IMG/VR virus record: IMGVR_UViG_3300037245_000806
Location: 79,034 to 143,033 of that record
Strand: one strand, 5' to 3'
Origin: a virus
Length of the DNA stretch: 64,000 bases
Shown here piece after piece: positions 1 through 9,660 of the stretch; position 1 is the first letter of the stretch; each line of letters starts with the position of its first letter. The notes below the pieces were generated by a model. That model was not told the DNA's origin, did no database searches, and was given only the letters and a program-made list of their open reading frames with translations. The translations under genes were made by a program, and so were the position numbers.

Positions 1-414
1 TTCGGCGAGGTCATCAAGAGTCTTACAGATACGCTCGTCTGTATCCTTGAATGATGTGTGTTCCGCGCGCATGTCGCGGAGTATAAGGCTCGTATCACGC
101 GCGTCCTTCTCGCGTTGCTTGGCACCATCTTGGAGGGTCTGCTGAATGGTACTTACATGCTCTAGGCGCTTGGCAGTTTCCAGATTCATCGTAGTTTGCA
201 CGCCCCGGTCTGCATGGATGGCGTCGAACTTCTTGTCTGATTCCTCGACGTGCTTCTGGACAATGGTGAGGGTCTTCTCGATCTGCGTGCTCTGCTTTCC
301 GATCACGCGATACTGGACTATCTCGGCCACGAAATAGGTGGTTACGAGAAACGCGACGAAAGCCAACGCCCTGAGCACATTCGTGACCGTCAGGAACTTG
401 CCTTCTTTAGGCAT
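1..414 (-). CDS. Membrane-anchored coiled-coil protein (3' end outside window)
   Basis: This ORF starts at ATG 414 and runs off the left edge, so only about 138 N-terminal residues are visible. Residues about 12-34 form one hydrophobic segment (ALAFVAFLVTTYFVAEIV). A long charged, heptad-like region follows, rich in Lys, Glu and Gln, that looks like a coiled coil. One membrane helix plus a coiled coil next to two other small membrane proteins, downstream of the tail genes, fits a spanin- or holin-accessory-type role. That is inference from position and topology only. The start overlaps the stop of the gene before it. Confidence 0.7.
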   Translation of the reverse strand, partial: MPKEGKFLTVTNVLRALAFVAFLVTTYFVAEIVQYRVIGKQSTQIEKTLTIVQKHVEESDKKFDAIHADRGVQTTMNLETAKRLEHVSTIQQTLQDGAKQREKDARDTSLILRDMRAEHTSFKDTDERICKTLDDLAE

Positions 415-577
415 CGTTTTTGCGTCCTTCCATTCGAGGTCCAGCGTAGTTACCCAACGGCCAGTACCACGGTGCCCCACTCGGCTTGAAACAGGACGCG
501 CACGCTATTATCCCGGCACAATACGCTCCGGGTGTTGCAACAAGCATTCCTATCACCAATCCGAGGAGCCACCACAT
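407..577 (-). CDS. Small membrane or exported protein, 56 aa
   Basis: A 56-residue ORF begins MWWLLGLVIGMLVATPGAY, a single hydrophobic N-terminal segment that could be a membrane anchor or a signal peptide. A short Pro/Trp-rich hydrophilic part with cysteines (CAGIIACASC) follows. The start is supported by AAGGGGG about 4 bases upstream of ATG. The stop TAA overlaps the start region of the next gene. It sits between two other membrane genes in what resembles a lysis cassette. I do not recognise a family. Confidence 0.65.
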   Translation of the reverse strand: MWWLLGLVIGMLVATPGAYCAGIIACASCFKPSGAPWYWPLGNYAGPRMEGRKNDA

Positions 578-586
578 TTCGCCCCC

Positions 587-991
587 TTACGAACCGACTT
601 CATCTCGATATTGAGGCCACATGAAGTGACCCACAGGGAACCCGAGCGCGAACACGACATGCGGATGATTGCACAAGTAGTCGATTGGCGCAAGTGAAGG
701 ACACGTCAATGCGAGACCGGTGAGGAGAATGCCGAGGAGAGCGACGACGATCAACCGTTGCTTCAATGTGGAGTTGTCGCGGGGTCCATCCTTGTGCCAG
801 AAGATGTGCCCGGCGAGGACGCCGAACACATACGGGAAGCCCAACAGGCGAGACGTGATCCGCAGGACTGCGCTGATCGTAGTGTCCTCCAACCCATCGT
901 GTAATAGTACCACATCCCACACGATCAAGCCAGCAGCGAGCGCTAGAATTCCGTACAGCGTCTTTCGCCCGTCAGATGTCAGCAGACCCAT
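587..991 (-). CDS. Multi-spanning membrane protein, holin candidate
   Basis: A 134-residue protein with about four hydrophobic stretches: residues 10-30, 45-63, 78-97 and 105-125. Loops are short and contain charged residues. Size, multiple membrane segments and location after the tail-fibre genes, next to two single-pass membrane proteins, suggest a holin. No diagnostic motif is visible and no endolysin lies in the window, so the function is inferred. The start ATG follows the stop of the DUF4376-like gene by 5 bases, with GGTAGG as a weak ribosome site. Confidence 0.7.
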   Translation of the reverse strand: MGLLTSDGRKTLYGILALAAGLIVWDVVLLHDGLEDTTISAVLRITSRLLGFPYVFGVLAGHIFWHKDGPRDNSTLKQRLIVVALLGILLTGLALTCPSLAPIDYLCNHPHVVFALGFPVGHFMWPQYRDEVGS

Positions 992-996
992 GTTAC

Positions 997-1593
997 CTAC
1001 CGCTCATCTTCGACGGCGACGACCTCTGCGACTGTCTCGCAGGCAGCCACCAGCATCTTGAGCGCGCGTCCGCTGTCGGTGTGCGTCTTGACCGTGCCGA
1101 GCGCGGTCAGATAGAACGTGTTGTACGCGGCTTCGTCCGCAAGCGCATGCTCAATGTCAGCGTCACTCGTGGATACCTTGTGCGGGAACGTGATCTGACC
1201 CATGTCGATGGCAGCCTTCACCCCGACGATGTTCATCTGCGCTTGGTCAGACAAGCTGAACTGATGCCCGTCATAGGTGAAGCCCTCGCCGATCTTCACA
1301 CGCGTAGTCACGTCGATCTCCGCACCCTTGGCGACCTTGACAACATCCAGCGGGCGCTCGTCGAGCGTCTTGGGGCGCACCGCCGTCTTGGCGTCGAGGT
1401 CGTAGGTCCAGTCATTCAACCGGACGGTGTGCGTGAGCGGGTTGAGTGCTGGCGTCGAGACAGTCGTCTCCGCGAGGAACACGATGTTCTCCGCGAGTCC
1501 CGGTATCTCCCCGGTGCCCTCTTCCGTCGTGGGCCACGGCCTGCCATGCGCGACGGCCTCGCCCGCGTCGGTGTCATAGATCGTATACAGCAT
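997..1593 (-). CDS. Tail-fibre-associated protein, DUF4376-like
   Basis: 198 residues. The C-terminal half has the look of DUF4376 proteins: a segment around residues 105-130 with YDGHQF followed by a Gln/Asn-rich stretch, then an Asp-containing turn (TSDADIEHA) and a helical end. DUF4376 domains usually occur in phage tail-fibre assembly or tail-tip accessory proteins. This gene directly follows a large tail gene, which fits. The start has a strong AGGAGG site 6 bases upstream of ATG. The family assignment is by eye and moderate. Confidence 0.7.
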   Translation of the reverse strand: MLYTIYDTDAGEAVAHGRPWPTTEEGTGEIPGLAENIVFLAETTVSTPALNPLTHTVRLNDWTYDLDAKTAVRPKTLDERPLDVVKVAKGAEIDVTTRVKIGEGFTYDGHQFSLSDQAQMNIVGVKAAIDMGQITFPHKVSTSDADIEHALADEAAYNTFYLTALGTVKTHTDSGRALKMLVAACETVAEVVAVEDER

Positions 1594-1602
1594 ATCGTCC
1601 TC

Positions 1603-3702
1603 CTAGATCGTTGGTGCTGCATCCTTGTACGGATGTCCACCGGGGAGCTTGCTTTCCTGCCCCCACTTCCAAGCGAAGTAGCCTTCCATCCGCTGCCGAT
1701 CAGCTTCGGTGAGTTCACCATCGACAATGACGATCTCACCGATCATACCATCCGCCGCGTGCGCGTACTGGTTGTCCGCGATGGCATTCATACCGAGCGT
1801 CCTCGGATAGCGGTATAGTCCCGCGTTGTCGGTCAGTACACCATCGACACTGAACTGCTTCTGCGACGTGCGGATGTGCGAGAGGAAGCCGAGGATGTAG
1901 TCGGTGGCGATGACCGCAGTCTGAGCCGCCTTCGTGTCGGTCGGACTCCACGGCGAGGCGCTTCCCCAGTTCCGAATCAAGCCGGTCGTGAGGACCGTGT
2001 TCTGCGTGTTGCTGCCTCCGATGCAGGTGAAGTCAGCGACCAGCGCGTCGATGTTGATGACGCACCACATCTCCTTGCCGATCATGTCGATGGCTGAACC
2101 GAAGTCGAGGTGCTGACTCGACGCGCCCACGTAGTCGAAGACGTTCTCGCCGCCGATGGTGCGCGTCCCGGTCGTCGGCCTGTTCCCGCCCGACTGCGTG
2201 GCGTCGTTTTCCCTGCCGCTCTTGTCGTCAATCTGATCGACCGCGCCAGCCGTGTCGGAGATCGTCGCGGAGTCGGCGGTATCCCACCACGCTTCGAGGG
2301 GTTCCCCGGCGTCCTTCGGCGTCCACGCCCGCGTCGCACGAGTCGGAGCGTGGCCCTTGTACGGGTGCCCGATGGGGAGTAGTGCTTGGATGCCCCACTT
2401 CCACGCGAGGTATCCCTCGATCTTCTGAATGTTGGCAAGCGTCAGGTCCGTGATGACAATGAACTCAGCCATCGCGCCGTCAGGAATAGCCGTGCCCGCG
2501 CGGTCAGCGAACATCCTGAGAGTCTGCGAGGCCGAGAGCTTGGTCGAGTACGTCTGCGGCGTCCCGTTCACTTCCCCATCGACCCGCGCACTGATCTCTG
2601 TGTCGCCGGTGAAATCGAAGATGGACGCGAACATGTGCGCGCCCGTGTAAGGGCCACCCGTTAGCGCGACGTTGGTGCCTCCCGTGGCGTCAATCTCACC
2701 GTCGAACTGACTCGCGTTCGCAGCGTCTAGCTGGTAGTCCTCCGCAGCGTCCGCGCTCCACAGTGAATCGTTCGCGTCGTCCACCGAGTCGATCAACACG
2801 ACGCCGATGACCGCGTGGTCTCCCGAGGCGTCGATGGGGAAGGCGGTCTTCGCCATGAAGTCGCCGCCGTCGCAGTCGAGGACGTTCAAACCGTTCTGTG
2901 TGCGTGCGCCCGAGGTCGGCTGCGCTGCCACAGTCGCTTGAACCAGATCGCGCTGCTGGTTCGCCTTGTCCTGCCACAAGCTCACGTCTGCGGCTTCAAC
3001 CGTCAGGAGTGGCGATATTCCGTAGATCGGAAGATCGTAGGTGTCAGTATTGACGCCACGATCAATCCAGAACTGTTGCTCGGCCCGTGCAAGACCCAAG
3101 TTGGTGTTGCCACCGTTGCCAAGAGGATTTTCGGCAGTGCCGTCCCAACGAGTACCCGTCCAGACAGCACACCACGATGTCCAAATAGGAGTGTCATTCG
3201 GACGCAGGTTTCCGTCTTCGTCCAAGTCTATATTGACTCTGGCCCAACTACTGCTAGGCCACATATCTGAGAGCTTGAGGAAAGCCACCTGTGCGCCGTC
3301 CATCAGGATAACCGCACTGTCCGTGTCGGAGCCGGGATCGGTGTTAGTATTATCTTTCGCGTCTACAGTGGCCGTGGACACAACAGCCGTCCATCCCGTA
3401 CCGAGTCCAGCCGCAGTCGCTAGGTTCTGAATGAACGTGTTGTAGTCCGCTATCGTTGCAGACGACCCATCCCGCACGCCACTCGACACGAACATCAGTC
3501 GGTACTTGTCCCCGACCTGCCACGGCTTCCCTGTGTTGGGATTGATCGGGAGCGCGTCAACGTCGAGGACGCCAAGCTCGCCAGCCGCACCGAGGATCGT
3601 CGCCTCGTCGGCGGCGTCATACCACGCGTCGAGGTCGATCTCAGACGGGAGCCACGGCGTAGACGGGATACCAAATGTCCTGAATGGGTTGATGATCTCC
3701 AT
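1603..3702 (-). CDS. Large tail protein with two LamG-like (concanavalin-fold) units
   Basis: 699 residues. Two long repeats each end in a nearly identical signature: EGYLAWKWG...LPIGHPYK near residue 445 and EGYFAWKWG...LPGGHPYK near residue 690. Each repeat begins with a WYDAADEATI or WWDTADSATI-type segment. This signature marks LamG/concanavalin-like carbohydrate-binding domains in phage and bacterial surface proteins. An inserted region around residues 50-250 (FVSSGVRDGSSATIADYNTF) looks like a separate domain. A role in receptor recognition at the tail tip is inferred. The ATG overlaps the stop of the upstream gene. Confidence 0.85.
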   Translation of the reverse strand: MEIINPFRTFGIPSTPWLPSEIDLDAWYDAADEATILGAAGELGVLDVDALPINPNTGKPWQVGDKYRLMFVSSGVRDGSSATIADYNTFIQNLATAAGLGTGWTAVVSTATVDAKDNTNTDPGSDTDSAVILMDGAQVAFLKLSDMWPSSSWARVNIDLDEDGNLRPNDTPIWTSWCAVWTGTRWDGTAENPLGNGGNTNLGLARAEQQFWIDRGVNTDTYDLPIYGISPLLTVEAADVSLWQDKANQQRDLVQATVAAQPTSGARTQNGLNVLDCDGGDFMAKTAFPIDASGDHAVIGVVLIDSVDDANDSLWSADAAEDYQLDAANASQFDGEIDATGGTNVALTGGPYTGAHMFASIFDFTGDTEISARVDGEVNGTPQTYSTKLSASQTLRMFADRAGTAIPDGAMAEFIVITDLTLANIQKIEGYLAWKWGIQALLPIGHPYKGHAPTRATRAWTPKDAGEPLEAWWDTADSATISDTAGAVDQIDDKSGRENDATQSGGNRPTTGTRTIGGENVFDYVGASSQHLDFGSAIDMIGKEMWCVINIDALVADFTCIGGSNTQNTVLTTGLIRNWGSASPWSPTDTKAAQTAVIATDYILGFLSHIRTSQKQFSVDGVLTDNAGLYRYPRTLGMNAIADNQYAHAADGMIGEIVIVDGELTEADRQRMEGYFAWKWGQESKLPGGHPYKDAAPTI

Positions 3703-4502
3703 TATGGCTGCGCTCCGATCAGCGCAATCTTCAATCCCAAGCCCGCGACGGAGGCACCTACGGCGTCGATGTCCACTGTGATCTCCACGTCGCCCCCGAG
3801 ATTCGGGTCGTCGATGACAGGAGGCGTCACTGCGGTCACGGAGGTCTTCTCCCCGGCGTCAATCGTGATCTCCGTAGTGAGAATGGAGACGCCACCCACA
3901 TTGATGTCCACCGTGATAGCAGAGCCGGTGGGCGCGGTCTTCACGTTCGCACGCACCCCCGAGAGTACGAACGCGTAAGGCATTCGGAACGTGAGCTTGT
4001 CCGTTCCCGTAGTCAGCGGAGTAAACTCGTTGCTCACCGCAGCGACGATGGCCTCGACGGGGTTGCCAGCGTGACCAATCAACTCGATCTTCAAGCCCGC
4101 CCCGGCGATGGTCGAGCCTATAGCGTCGATGTCCACGGTGATCTCTGCATCGTCCACGAGGTTCACGTCGTCGAGCACAGGAGGATTCACTGAGTCGAGC
4201 GAGGTCTTGGTCCCCGCGTCAATGCTGATCTTCGTCGAGAGGATGCTTACGGGACCGCCGCCTGTGTCCTGATTGATGTCCACCACGAGGGCCGACCCCG
4301 TGGGAGCCGTCTTCGAGTTCGCGCGGACGCCGGTCAGTGTGAATCCATAGGGGACGCGGAACGTGAGCTTGGCGCTCCCTGTAGTCAGGATCGAATCTTC
4401 GTCGCCCACCGCAGCCATGATCGACTGCCTGACGTTGCCGCCGGGCACACCGGGATCGCCCTTCGGCCCTTGGAGTAGCTCAATCGCTGATTCATCAGCC
4501 AT
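3702..4502 (-). CDS. Tail protein with two tandem beta-rich repeats and a collagen-like linker
   Basis: 266 residues. After a short N-terminus comes a collagen-like GPKGDPGVPGG segment (about residues 12-22). Two homologous units of about 120 residues follow (about 25-140 and 145-262). Each contains KLTFR(V/M)PY, SGVRAN-like and TAPTGSA motifs, an ILxTxIxIDAGxKTS stretch and a GLKI-LIG end. The repeats are clearly a duplication. The composition is beta-rich, as in phage fibre head or receptor-binding domains. It lies between the LamG-like protein and a tail fibre, so it is probably part of the same adhesin complex. Confidence 0.8.
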   Translation of the reverse strand: MADESAIELLQGPKGDPGVPGGNVRQSIMAAVGDEDSILTTGSAKLTFRVPYGFTLTGVRANSKTAPTGSALVVDINQDTGGGPVSILSTKISIDAGTKTSLDSVNPPVLDDVNLVDDAEITVDIDAIGSTIAGAGLKIELIGHAGNPVEAIVAAVSNEFTPLTTGTDKLTFRMPYAFVLSGVRANVKTAPTGSAITVDINVGGVSILTTEITIDAGEKTSVTAVTPPVIDDPNLGGDVEITVDIDAVGASVAGLGLKIALIGAQP

Positions 4503-4510
4503 GACTCACC

Positions 4511-4771
4511 CTATCCTGCTTGCGCCAGCTTCGCCTTTATGCCAAGGCACTTGATGCTGCCTTCTTTGAACTTGCGACACGTCGCCGGACGATCTTCGTA
4601 GATGGTACATAACATTGTGTCAAGGTCCAGCGCCACGCACGTCTCGTCAGCCCGCTGTTGCATGTACCTTACGCCGCCAAGGGTGAACGTCATCTCCTCG
4701 GGGACGTTGTTGAAGCGACCCACATCCGTGAGCATCTTGTGACAACACGCCCCGCAGCCCATGCAGCCCAT
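4511..4771 (-). CDS. YkgJ-family (UPF0153) cysteine-cluster protein
   Basis: 86 residues. The N-terminal MGCMGCGACC and the downstream CVALDLDTMLCTIYEDRP..C motif match the YkgJ/UPF0153 family, described as zinc- or iron-chelating with up to eight Cys residues. Its biochemical role is not established. It sits between two tail genes, an odd place for such a protein. A longer paralogue lies at 58842-59369. The start has AGGTGA just upstream of ATG. Confidence 0.85.
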   Translation of the reverse strand: MGCMGCGACCHKMLTDVGRFNNVPEEMTFTLGGVRYMQQRADETCVALDLDTMLCTIYEDRPATCRKFKEGSIKCLGIKAKLAQAG

Positions 4772-4778
4772 GATTCAC

Positions 4779-7700
4779 CTACTCATTGAGAGTACCCACC
4801 TGCCACTCCCGAATACCATAGAAGAAGTTCTCCAACACGACGTCGGCTACAAGATCGTCACTCCCATGATTGGCGGGGCGCTGTAGTCTACACCAGATGA
4901 TATCGCCCGTCTTCCGGTCAGAGATGTCTATTCGCTTAGCGAGTACGTATCGTTGCGACCTGCCCGCAGGCCAAAGGTTAGTGAACGTGATGAGATTCAC
5001 CTGCGTGGGCTCCTCAAGCGCAGAGCCATTGAACGTCGCACCCGGACCTGTCTTCGCTGCGTAGAGGTTCATCACAGCGACCTTGTCGCCCCCGGCAATT
5101 GGAGCATCAGCGGACAACTCGAAGACCACCTGTATACCGGACGACGTGTCCATGTCTGCCGTGATGAGAATGCGGAAGTACATGTCATCGTCTTTTGTGT
5201 CCTCGAACTTGTTCTCCTTGAGCCCGAACGCAGGGATGTTGGCCGATATGTCAATGGACTGATCGCCAGCGCCACCCTTGAACACACCCGACTCGGAAAG
5301 CTGAGGGCGGGCCGTGCGCGCGTCACCATGATGTGAGACCGTCCCGTTGGGGCGTATCTCGAAGTAACTTCCCTTCATGCGGGGCGACCTGAGTATCGGC
5401 GACGTAGTGATCGCAGTCACGATGCGACAGCGCATCCAGTAACCGGTGTCGCCATCCACAGCAACCGTCGCCCAACCCGCCGCACTCGGGCTGGCCTCAG
5501 TGACCCCATCGTGGATGCGCTGGTCCCAACGGATCGTATAGCCCTTGTCGCTCGCGCCGCCGAAGCTCACGTCGGCAGTCGAGTTGGAGAAGCCCGACCG
5601 CGTGTTCAGTGAATTGATCGCCAGCCAACTCGCCGAACCGCCGTCGTAGTATTCCCACACGATAGAGCCCGCCCCGAGATTGATCGGGGTGATGCCCATG
5701 ATGTACCCAATGGCGTGAAAGATGAATGGGCTCAGGTCACCGAAATAGATCGCCGCGTCGGCGTTCACATTCGGGAAGCTGATATCATTACCATCGGCCA
5801 CGTCGGCATAGGTGGCGCTGCCATCGAACGTCTTGACCTTCGTCCCGAAGAAGTACGGGCCACCCTGCCCTGCGCGGAGGAAGTTGCCACCCGTTTGTCC
5901 GTGAGAGCCGACCGCCATGTCTTCGAGGAAGCGGTACACGTTCACATCGGTATCGAATCCACCAATGTTGACCGTAGCACCCGCAGCGATGCTCACACGG
6001 TCCCGCGAGAAGGAGACGGTCTGCGCCTCGATGACACCCGACGCCGTCTCGACAAGTATGTCAAAGATGGTTGACTCGATCTGAATACCCTGCGCGGAAA
6101 TCTGACCTCCGCTGCCGCCTGTACGGAAACCGTAGTCCCCTCCGCTTAGTCGTCCACCGATTACAGCGATAACACCGCTGTCGGCGTATGCGCTATTGAT
6201 GACCTGATTGCTTGTTGACGCGAAGCCGACTGCCGCCACCACAGCACCCGGCGCAGAGGCATGAAGGACTGTATCAACAGGCGCATTCCTGATAATCATC
6301 GACGTGTACGACAAGACCGTTCCGCCAGCAACCGACGACCTGAAGTACGTCCCAAGCGATGTTATCGGCGCAGCCGCGCAGTCATAGCAGAGGACGAGAG
6401 CGCCTGCTGCGGCACACTCGATGCCGACCAGCCCATCCTCAACACGAATGTCGCGGAGAACCCATGTACCATTACTGACGGACATCTTGGCGAGCGCAGC
6501 AGTCGTAGTGCCCCTCAGCGTGAAGCCCTCAAGCTCGCTGTTGTCTGCGCCAGCGAACAGGTCGGAACTCGACGTGTCAGCCTCGATGACTGTACTCGAC
6601 GCGCCATTGCATGACACAATGTCAACATACGGGATGTTCACGAGCGGGTTGTCTTCAATGAAGACGCCGGGGCCGACCTTGATGATGTATCGGTTGGTCA
6701 CGTCTGCATCCGTGATCGTGGACAACGCGTGCTTGAGCGTCAGGAACGGGGAGGTCATGTGCCCCAACCCGGTGAGGTCACTCCCGTTCTTCGCAACCCA
6801 CAAGAGATTCTTGATTACGGTCTGAGGCTGCGCGGAGAGCTTGAGACCGATCAGGTCGAGTATCTCGCCCTTGTCTGTTGTCGAGGTGCGGAGGACGGGG
6901 AGGACGATCTGACCCACCGTTGTCGGCTTGGTCGTAGTGGGGACACCTGCCGACGTCGGGCTGAGGAAGTATGTCGTGTTGACAGTCAGCGCGCCACCAT
7001 TCTGCCACCCCGTGATAACCACGTCACCGATCTTCTGCACGGTGAAGTTGTCCACGCCAGCAACAGCGATAACGACCCAACACGCCTCCGCGTTAAGCGA
7101 CGAGTCAGCCTTCGCGCGGACCCAACCTGCGTTGGTCGGGCGAACCACGGTGACTGCCGTAGTCGGTGCAGTGAAACCATGCGCCACCTGATTGACGCTC
7201 AACGAACCGCCACCGAGGTCGAGGTCGTCAATCGTGTCAAGCGCCTTCTGCACATCGGTATCTGAGGCGGACAGGTTCTTGGTGAAGGCAGCCACGACTG
7301 TGGAGATAGCGCTCGCCGGGTGCGAGTCGGGTGCGGAGCGACCCGTCGTGCCAGCGTGTACTATCGAGCCCGCATCGACAGCCGGGCCAGTGCTGACGTT
7401 ACGGTAGTCTACCGCTGAGATGAAGTCAGGCGTCCCGCCCACGTTCCGATACGTGACGCGGTACAGCAACTTCCACTCGGCCACGCCCATCAAGATAGCC
7501 GGGAAGCTCTCATTCTCTGCCCCGGACACAGTGGTGTATTGCGCCTGCCCGACGAGCGTCTGAATCGGTGAGCCCAAGACGCCTGCGCCATAGATGTAGT
7601 AGTTGATGTACCGATTGTTCGCCGCAGCGGTCAGCGTTCCCGCATCGTCAAACATGAGCGTGTCATCGACGCCCGCGTTGACAACACGATACGGTGTGGC

Positions 7701-8276
7701 GACGGCGTTCTCTACGCGCATCGACGTGAGGCCAGCATTCCGATACCAGATGTTACCGCTCGCCTGCGCGATGATGTTGTGCAGCAACTCCTCGTCGAAG
7801 ACCACGCCCTGTTCGATGCTGAATGCCGCATCGAGGAACGCGCCCGCGAGGCCAGAGCCATAGCGCGTCCCGATAGAGAAATGGTCCAAGCGGTGCTGCA
7901 CCCGGTTGCTGCTGTAGTCATGGCGCTCTTCGGTGATCTTGTAAATCGCGCCGTCTCGGAACACCGTCGCCACAGGCACAGTGGAGGCGAGCAAGTCCCA
8001 CGGAGTCGTACTCTGCTGAAGCACGCCTGCGGGATCGAAATACACGAAGGTCAGGTCTTGGTCAGCCGCGATGGTGACGATATCCGTAGTCGTCTTTATT
8101 ACGAGCACTCCCTCGACCCAATAAGTATAGGACGCCGCCGAAGGCGCAATCTCGAAGTCCCCACCGTTCATCACCATGGTGGAGTCGGTGAGGTTCGGGA
8201 AGCCATGGAAAATCTTCTTGCCAGCGAGCGCGGGCAGAAGACCGGCAACCTGTTTCTGTTCAACCGGACTTGACAT
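4779..8276 (-). CDS. Tail fibre / adhesin with pectin-lyase-like beta-helix
   Basis: 1165 residues, the longest tail gene in the window. The N-terminal third (1-350) is a typical fibre attachment region. Residues about 500-800 are rich in short beta strands with repeating Gly, Asn and Asp turns (YIIKVGPGVFIEDN, SELEGFTLRGTT, IQIESTIFDILVETASG), the pattern of a right-handed beta-helix. The C-terminal part resembles a jelly-roll binding domain (YYDGGSASWLAIN). It probably forms a trimeric host-recognition fibre, perhaps with polysaccharide-binding or lyase activity. No catalytic residues can be assigned by eye. AGGGGG precedes the ATG. Confidence 0.85.
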   Translation of the reverse strand: MSSPVEQKQVAGLLPALAGKKIFHGFPNLTDSTMVMNGGDFEIAPSAASYTYWVEGVLVIKTTTDIVTIAADQDLTFVYFDPAGVLQQSTTPWDLLASTVPVATVFRDGAIYKITEERHDYSSNRVQHRLDHFSIGTRYGSGLAGAFLDAAFSIEQGVVFDEELLHNIIAQASGNIWYRNAGLTSMRVENAVATPYRVVNAGVDDTLMFDDAGTLTAAANNRYINYYIYGAGVLGSPIQTLVGQAQYTTVSGAENESFPAILMGVAEWKLLYRVTYRNVGGTPDFISAVDYRNVSTGPAVDAGSIVHAGTTGRSAPDSHPASAISTVVAAFTKNLSASDTDVQKALDTIDDLDLGGGSLSVNQVAHGFTAPTTAVTVVRPTNAGWVRAKADSSLNAEACWVVIAVAGVDNFTVQKIGDVVITGWQNGGALTVNTTYFLSPTSAGVPTTTKPTTVGQIVLPVLRTSTTDKGEILDLIGLKLSAQPQTVIKNLLWVAKNGSDLTGLGHMTSPFLTLKHALSTITDADVTNRYIIKVGPGVFIEDNPLVNIPYVDIVSCNGASSTVIEADTSSSDLFAGADNSELEGFTLRGTTTAALAKMSVSNGTWVLRDIRVEDGLVGIECAAAGALVLCYDCAAAPITSLGTYFRSSVAGGTVLSYTSMIIRNAPVDTVLHASAPGAVVAAVGFASTSNQVINSAYADSGVIAVIGGRLSGGDYGFRTGGSGGQISAQGIQIESTIFDILVETASGVIEAQTVSFSRDRVSIAAGATVNIGGFDTDVNVYRFLEDMAVGSHGQTGGNFLRAGQGGPYFFGTKVKTFDGSATYADVADGNDISFPNVNADAAIYFGDLSPFIFHAIGYIMGITPINLGAGSIVWEYYDGGSASWLAINSLNTRSGFSNSTADVSFGGASDKGYTIRWDQRIHDGVTEASPSAAGWATVAVDGDTGYWMRCRIVTAITTSPILRSPRMKGSYFEIRPNGTVSHHGDARTARPQLSESGVFKGGAGDQSIDISANIPAFGLKENKFEDTKDDDMYFRILITADMDTSSGIQVVFELSADAPIAGGDKVAVMNLYAAKTGPGATFNGSALEEPTQVNLITFTNLWPAGRSQRYVLAKRIDISDRKTGDIIWCRLQRPANHGSDDLVADVVLENFFYGIREWQVGTLNE

Positions 8277-8288
8277 CAGCGCCCCCTA

Positions 8289-9650
8289 CTAGGCAGCGGT
8301 ATCGTAGACAAGCGCAATCGAGTCAGTCGCGGCATCAAGCTGATAGCCCGCACTTGAACCGCGCCAGTGCAGCGTGTCGGCAGCGTCGATGGCGCTCAGG
8401 GCACGGGCTGTTATCCCGGCGTCATCTGAGAAGAAACAGTCCTTCGTCTTGTCGCCGCCAAGCTCCACGCGAACGCCGTTGACATACACGTTGACCGCTC
8501 TGTCCCCGGCGGGCCTCTTCGTGATGGCAACGCCGGTCGCGTCATCGTCAGTCGTCGTAGTGCTCACCGGAAGGTCTTTGTCAGCGGCGGTCGGGGTCGC
8601 GGCCTTGAGTTGACTGCCGCTCTCCTTCACGGTGTCATCGTCAATCTTGACCGCGACACCGTTCACGTTCACGTCGATAACCTTGGCGAGGTTCGCACCG
8701 CCCGTAGCGTCAGGAACCACTGCGAGAGGTGTACCGCCACCGCCCGAGATGCCGTTGCCCGCGACCGAAGTGTTCAGATGCGACTCGGTGATACCGGCTG
8801 CCTTGACCCGCACTTCACCGACTTGCCCTGCCACGTCCGAAACCTCAATGGTAGCGTTGTCAGGGTTGACAGCGATGTCGTCGGCGTTGGCAAGGATGCC
8901 GCCGCCTTCATTGCCGCCACCGTCACCGAGCTTCTCACCGACGCTAATCGTGTTGCCACTCTTGGTGAGGCCTGCGCCCGCGTCGATCTGTCCAGCGCCG
9001 GAGGTCTGCGTGAACGTGAGCGCGGTCGTGTCAACGGTGATTGTGTCTGGTGTGATGAGCGTCCACTGCGAGTCCTGATTCACCGTTCCCGCAGCAACCC
9101 ACGCGTAGTCGCCGTGCTCGACTTCACCTGTGGGTGAACCGTCGAAGTCCTCGGCACGTGTGAATTCCGCCTGCACGCCGGTCGCGCCTTCGGTCGTACA
9201 CTTGTAAATACCGTGATCGACGTGCGCGCCTTCTGCCCCCTGCGCACCATTCTCGTTCTTCACGATCAAGCGGTCATCGAGGAGCACCTTCACGCTATCC
9301 ACGAAGAAGTCGCCGGTCGCGTCAATGGTGAGCGTGCGGCCCACGCCAGCCGGGCCACCCATCGTGTACGCGGGTAGTGCAGCAGCGGTCGCAAGGTTAC
9401 AGGTCTGCTTGGGGTGAAGCCCATTGGCAATATCGTCAACGTACTTCTTGTTGACCGCAGACGAGTCACCCGCTGGGGTGTCGGCTACTTGGATGTCACC
9501 TCCCGAGAAGTCGTAGGTCTGCGTCTTATCGACCTTCGAGGGGATCACTGCATTGTTGGCGAGTTGTGTGGTATCGACCGCGCCGTCTTCGAGCTTCCCG
9601 CCGGGGATGCTCTGGTCCTGCATCTGCTTTCCGTGAATCGGCTTACTCAT
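8289..9650 (-). CDS. Tail fibre protein
   Basis: 453 residues. The N-terminal segment (HGKQMQDQSIPGGKL, LANNAVIPSKV, NKKYVDD) is typical of phage tail-fibre shafts built of short DGAVD/QLANN-like repeats. The C-terminal about 75 residues (VNVYVNGVRVEL, CFFSDDAG, LHWRGSSAGYQLD, DSIALVYD) are homologous to the end of the next fibre upstream, which ends in VNGVEYK, CFFSDDGG, LYWGGGAAGFQLD and DLIYEV. This shared C-terminal unit probably serves trimerisation or receptor binding. AGGGGGTGTTCG precedes the ATG. Confidence 0.85.
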   Translation of the reverse strand: MSKPIHGKQMQDQSIPGGKLEDGAVDTTQLANNAVIPSKVDKTQTYDFSGGDIQVADTPAGDSSAVNKKYVDDIANGLHPKQTCNLATAAALPAYTMGGPAGVGRTLTIDATGDFFVDSVKVLLDDRLIVKNENGAQGAEGAHVDHGIYKCTTEGATGVQAEFTRAEDFDGSPTGEVEHGDYAWVAAGTVNQDSQWTLITPDTITVDTTALTFTQTSGAGQIDAGAGLTKSGNTISVGEKLGDGGGNEGGGILANADDIAVNPDNATIEVSDVAGQVGEVRVKAAGITESHLNTSVAGNGISGGGGTPLAVVPDATGGANLAKVIDVNVNGVAVKIDDDTVKESGSQLKAATPTAADKDLPVSTTTTDDDATGVAITKRPAGDRAVNVYVNGVRVELGGDKTKDCFFSDDAGITARALSAIDAADTLHWRGSSAGYQLDAATDSIALVYDTAA

Positions 9651-9660
9651 CGAACACCCC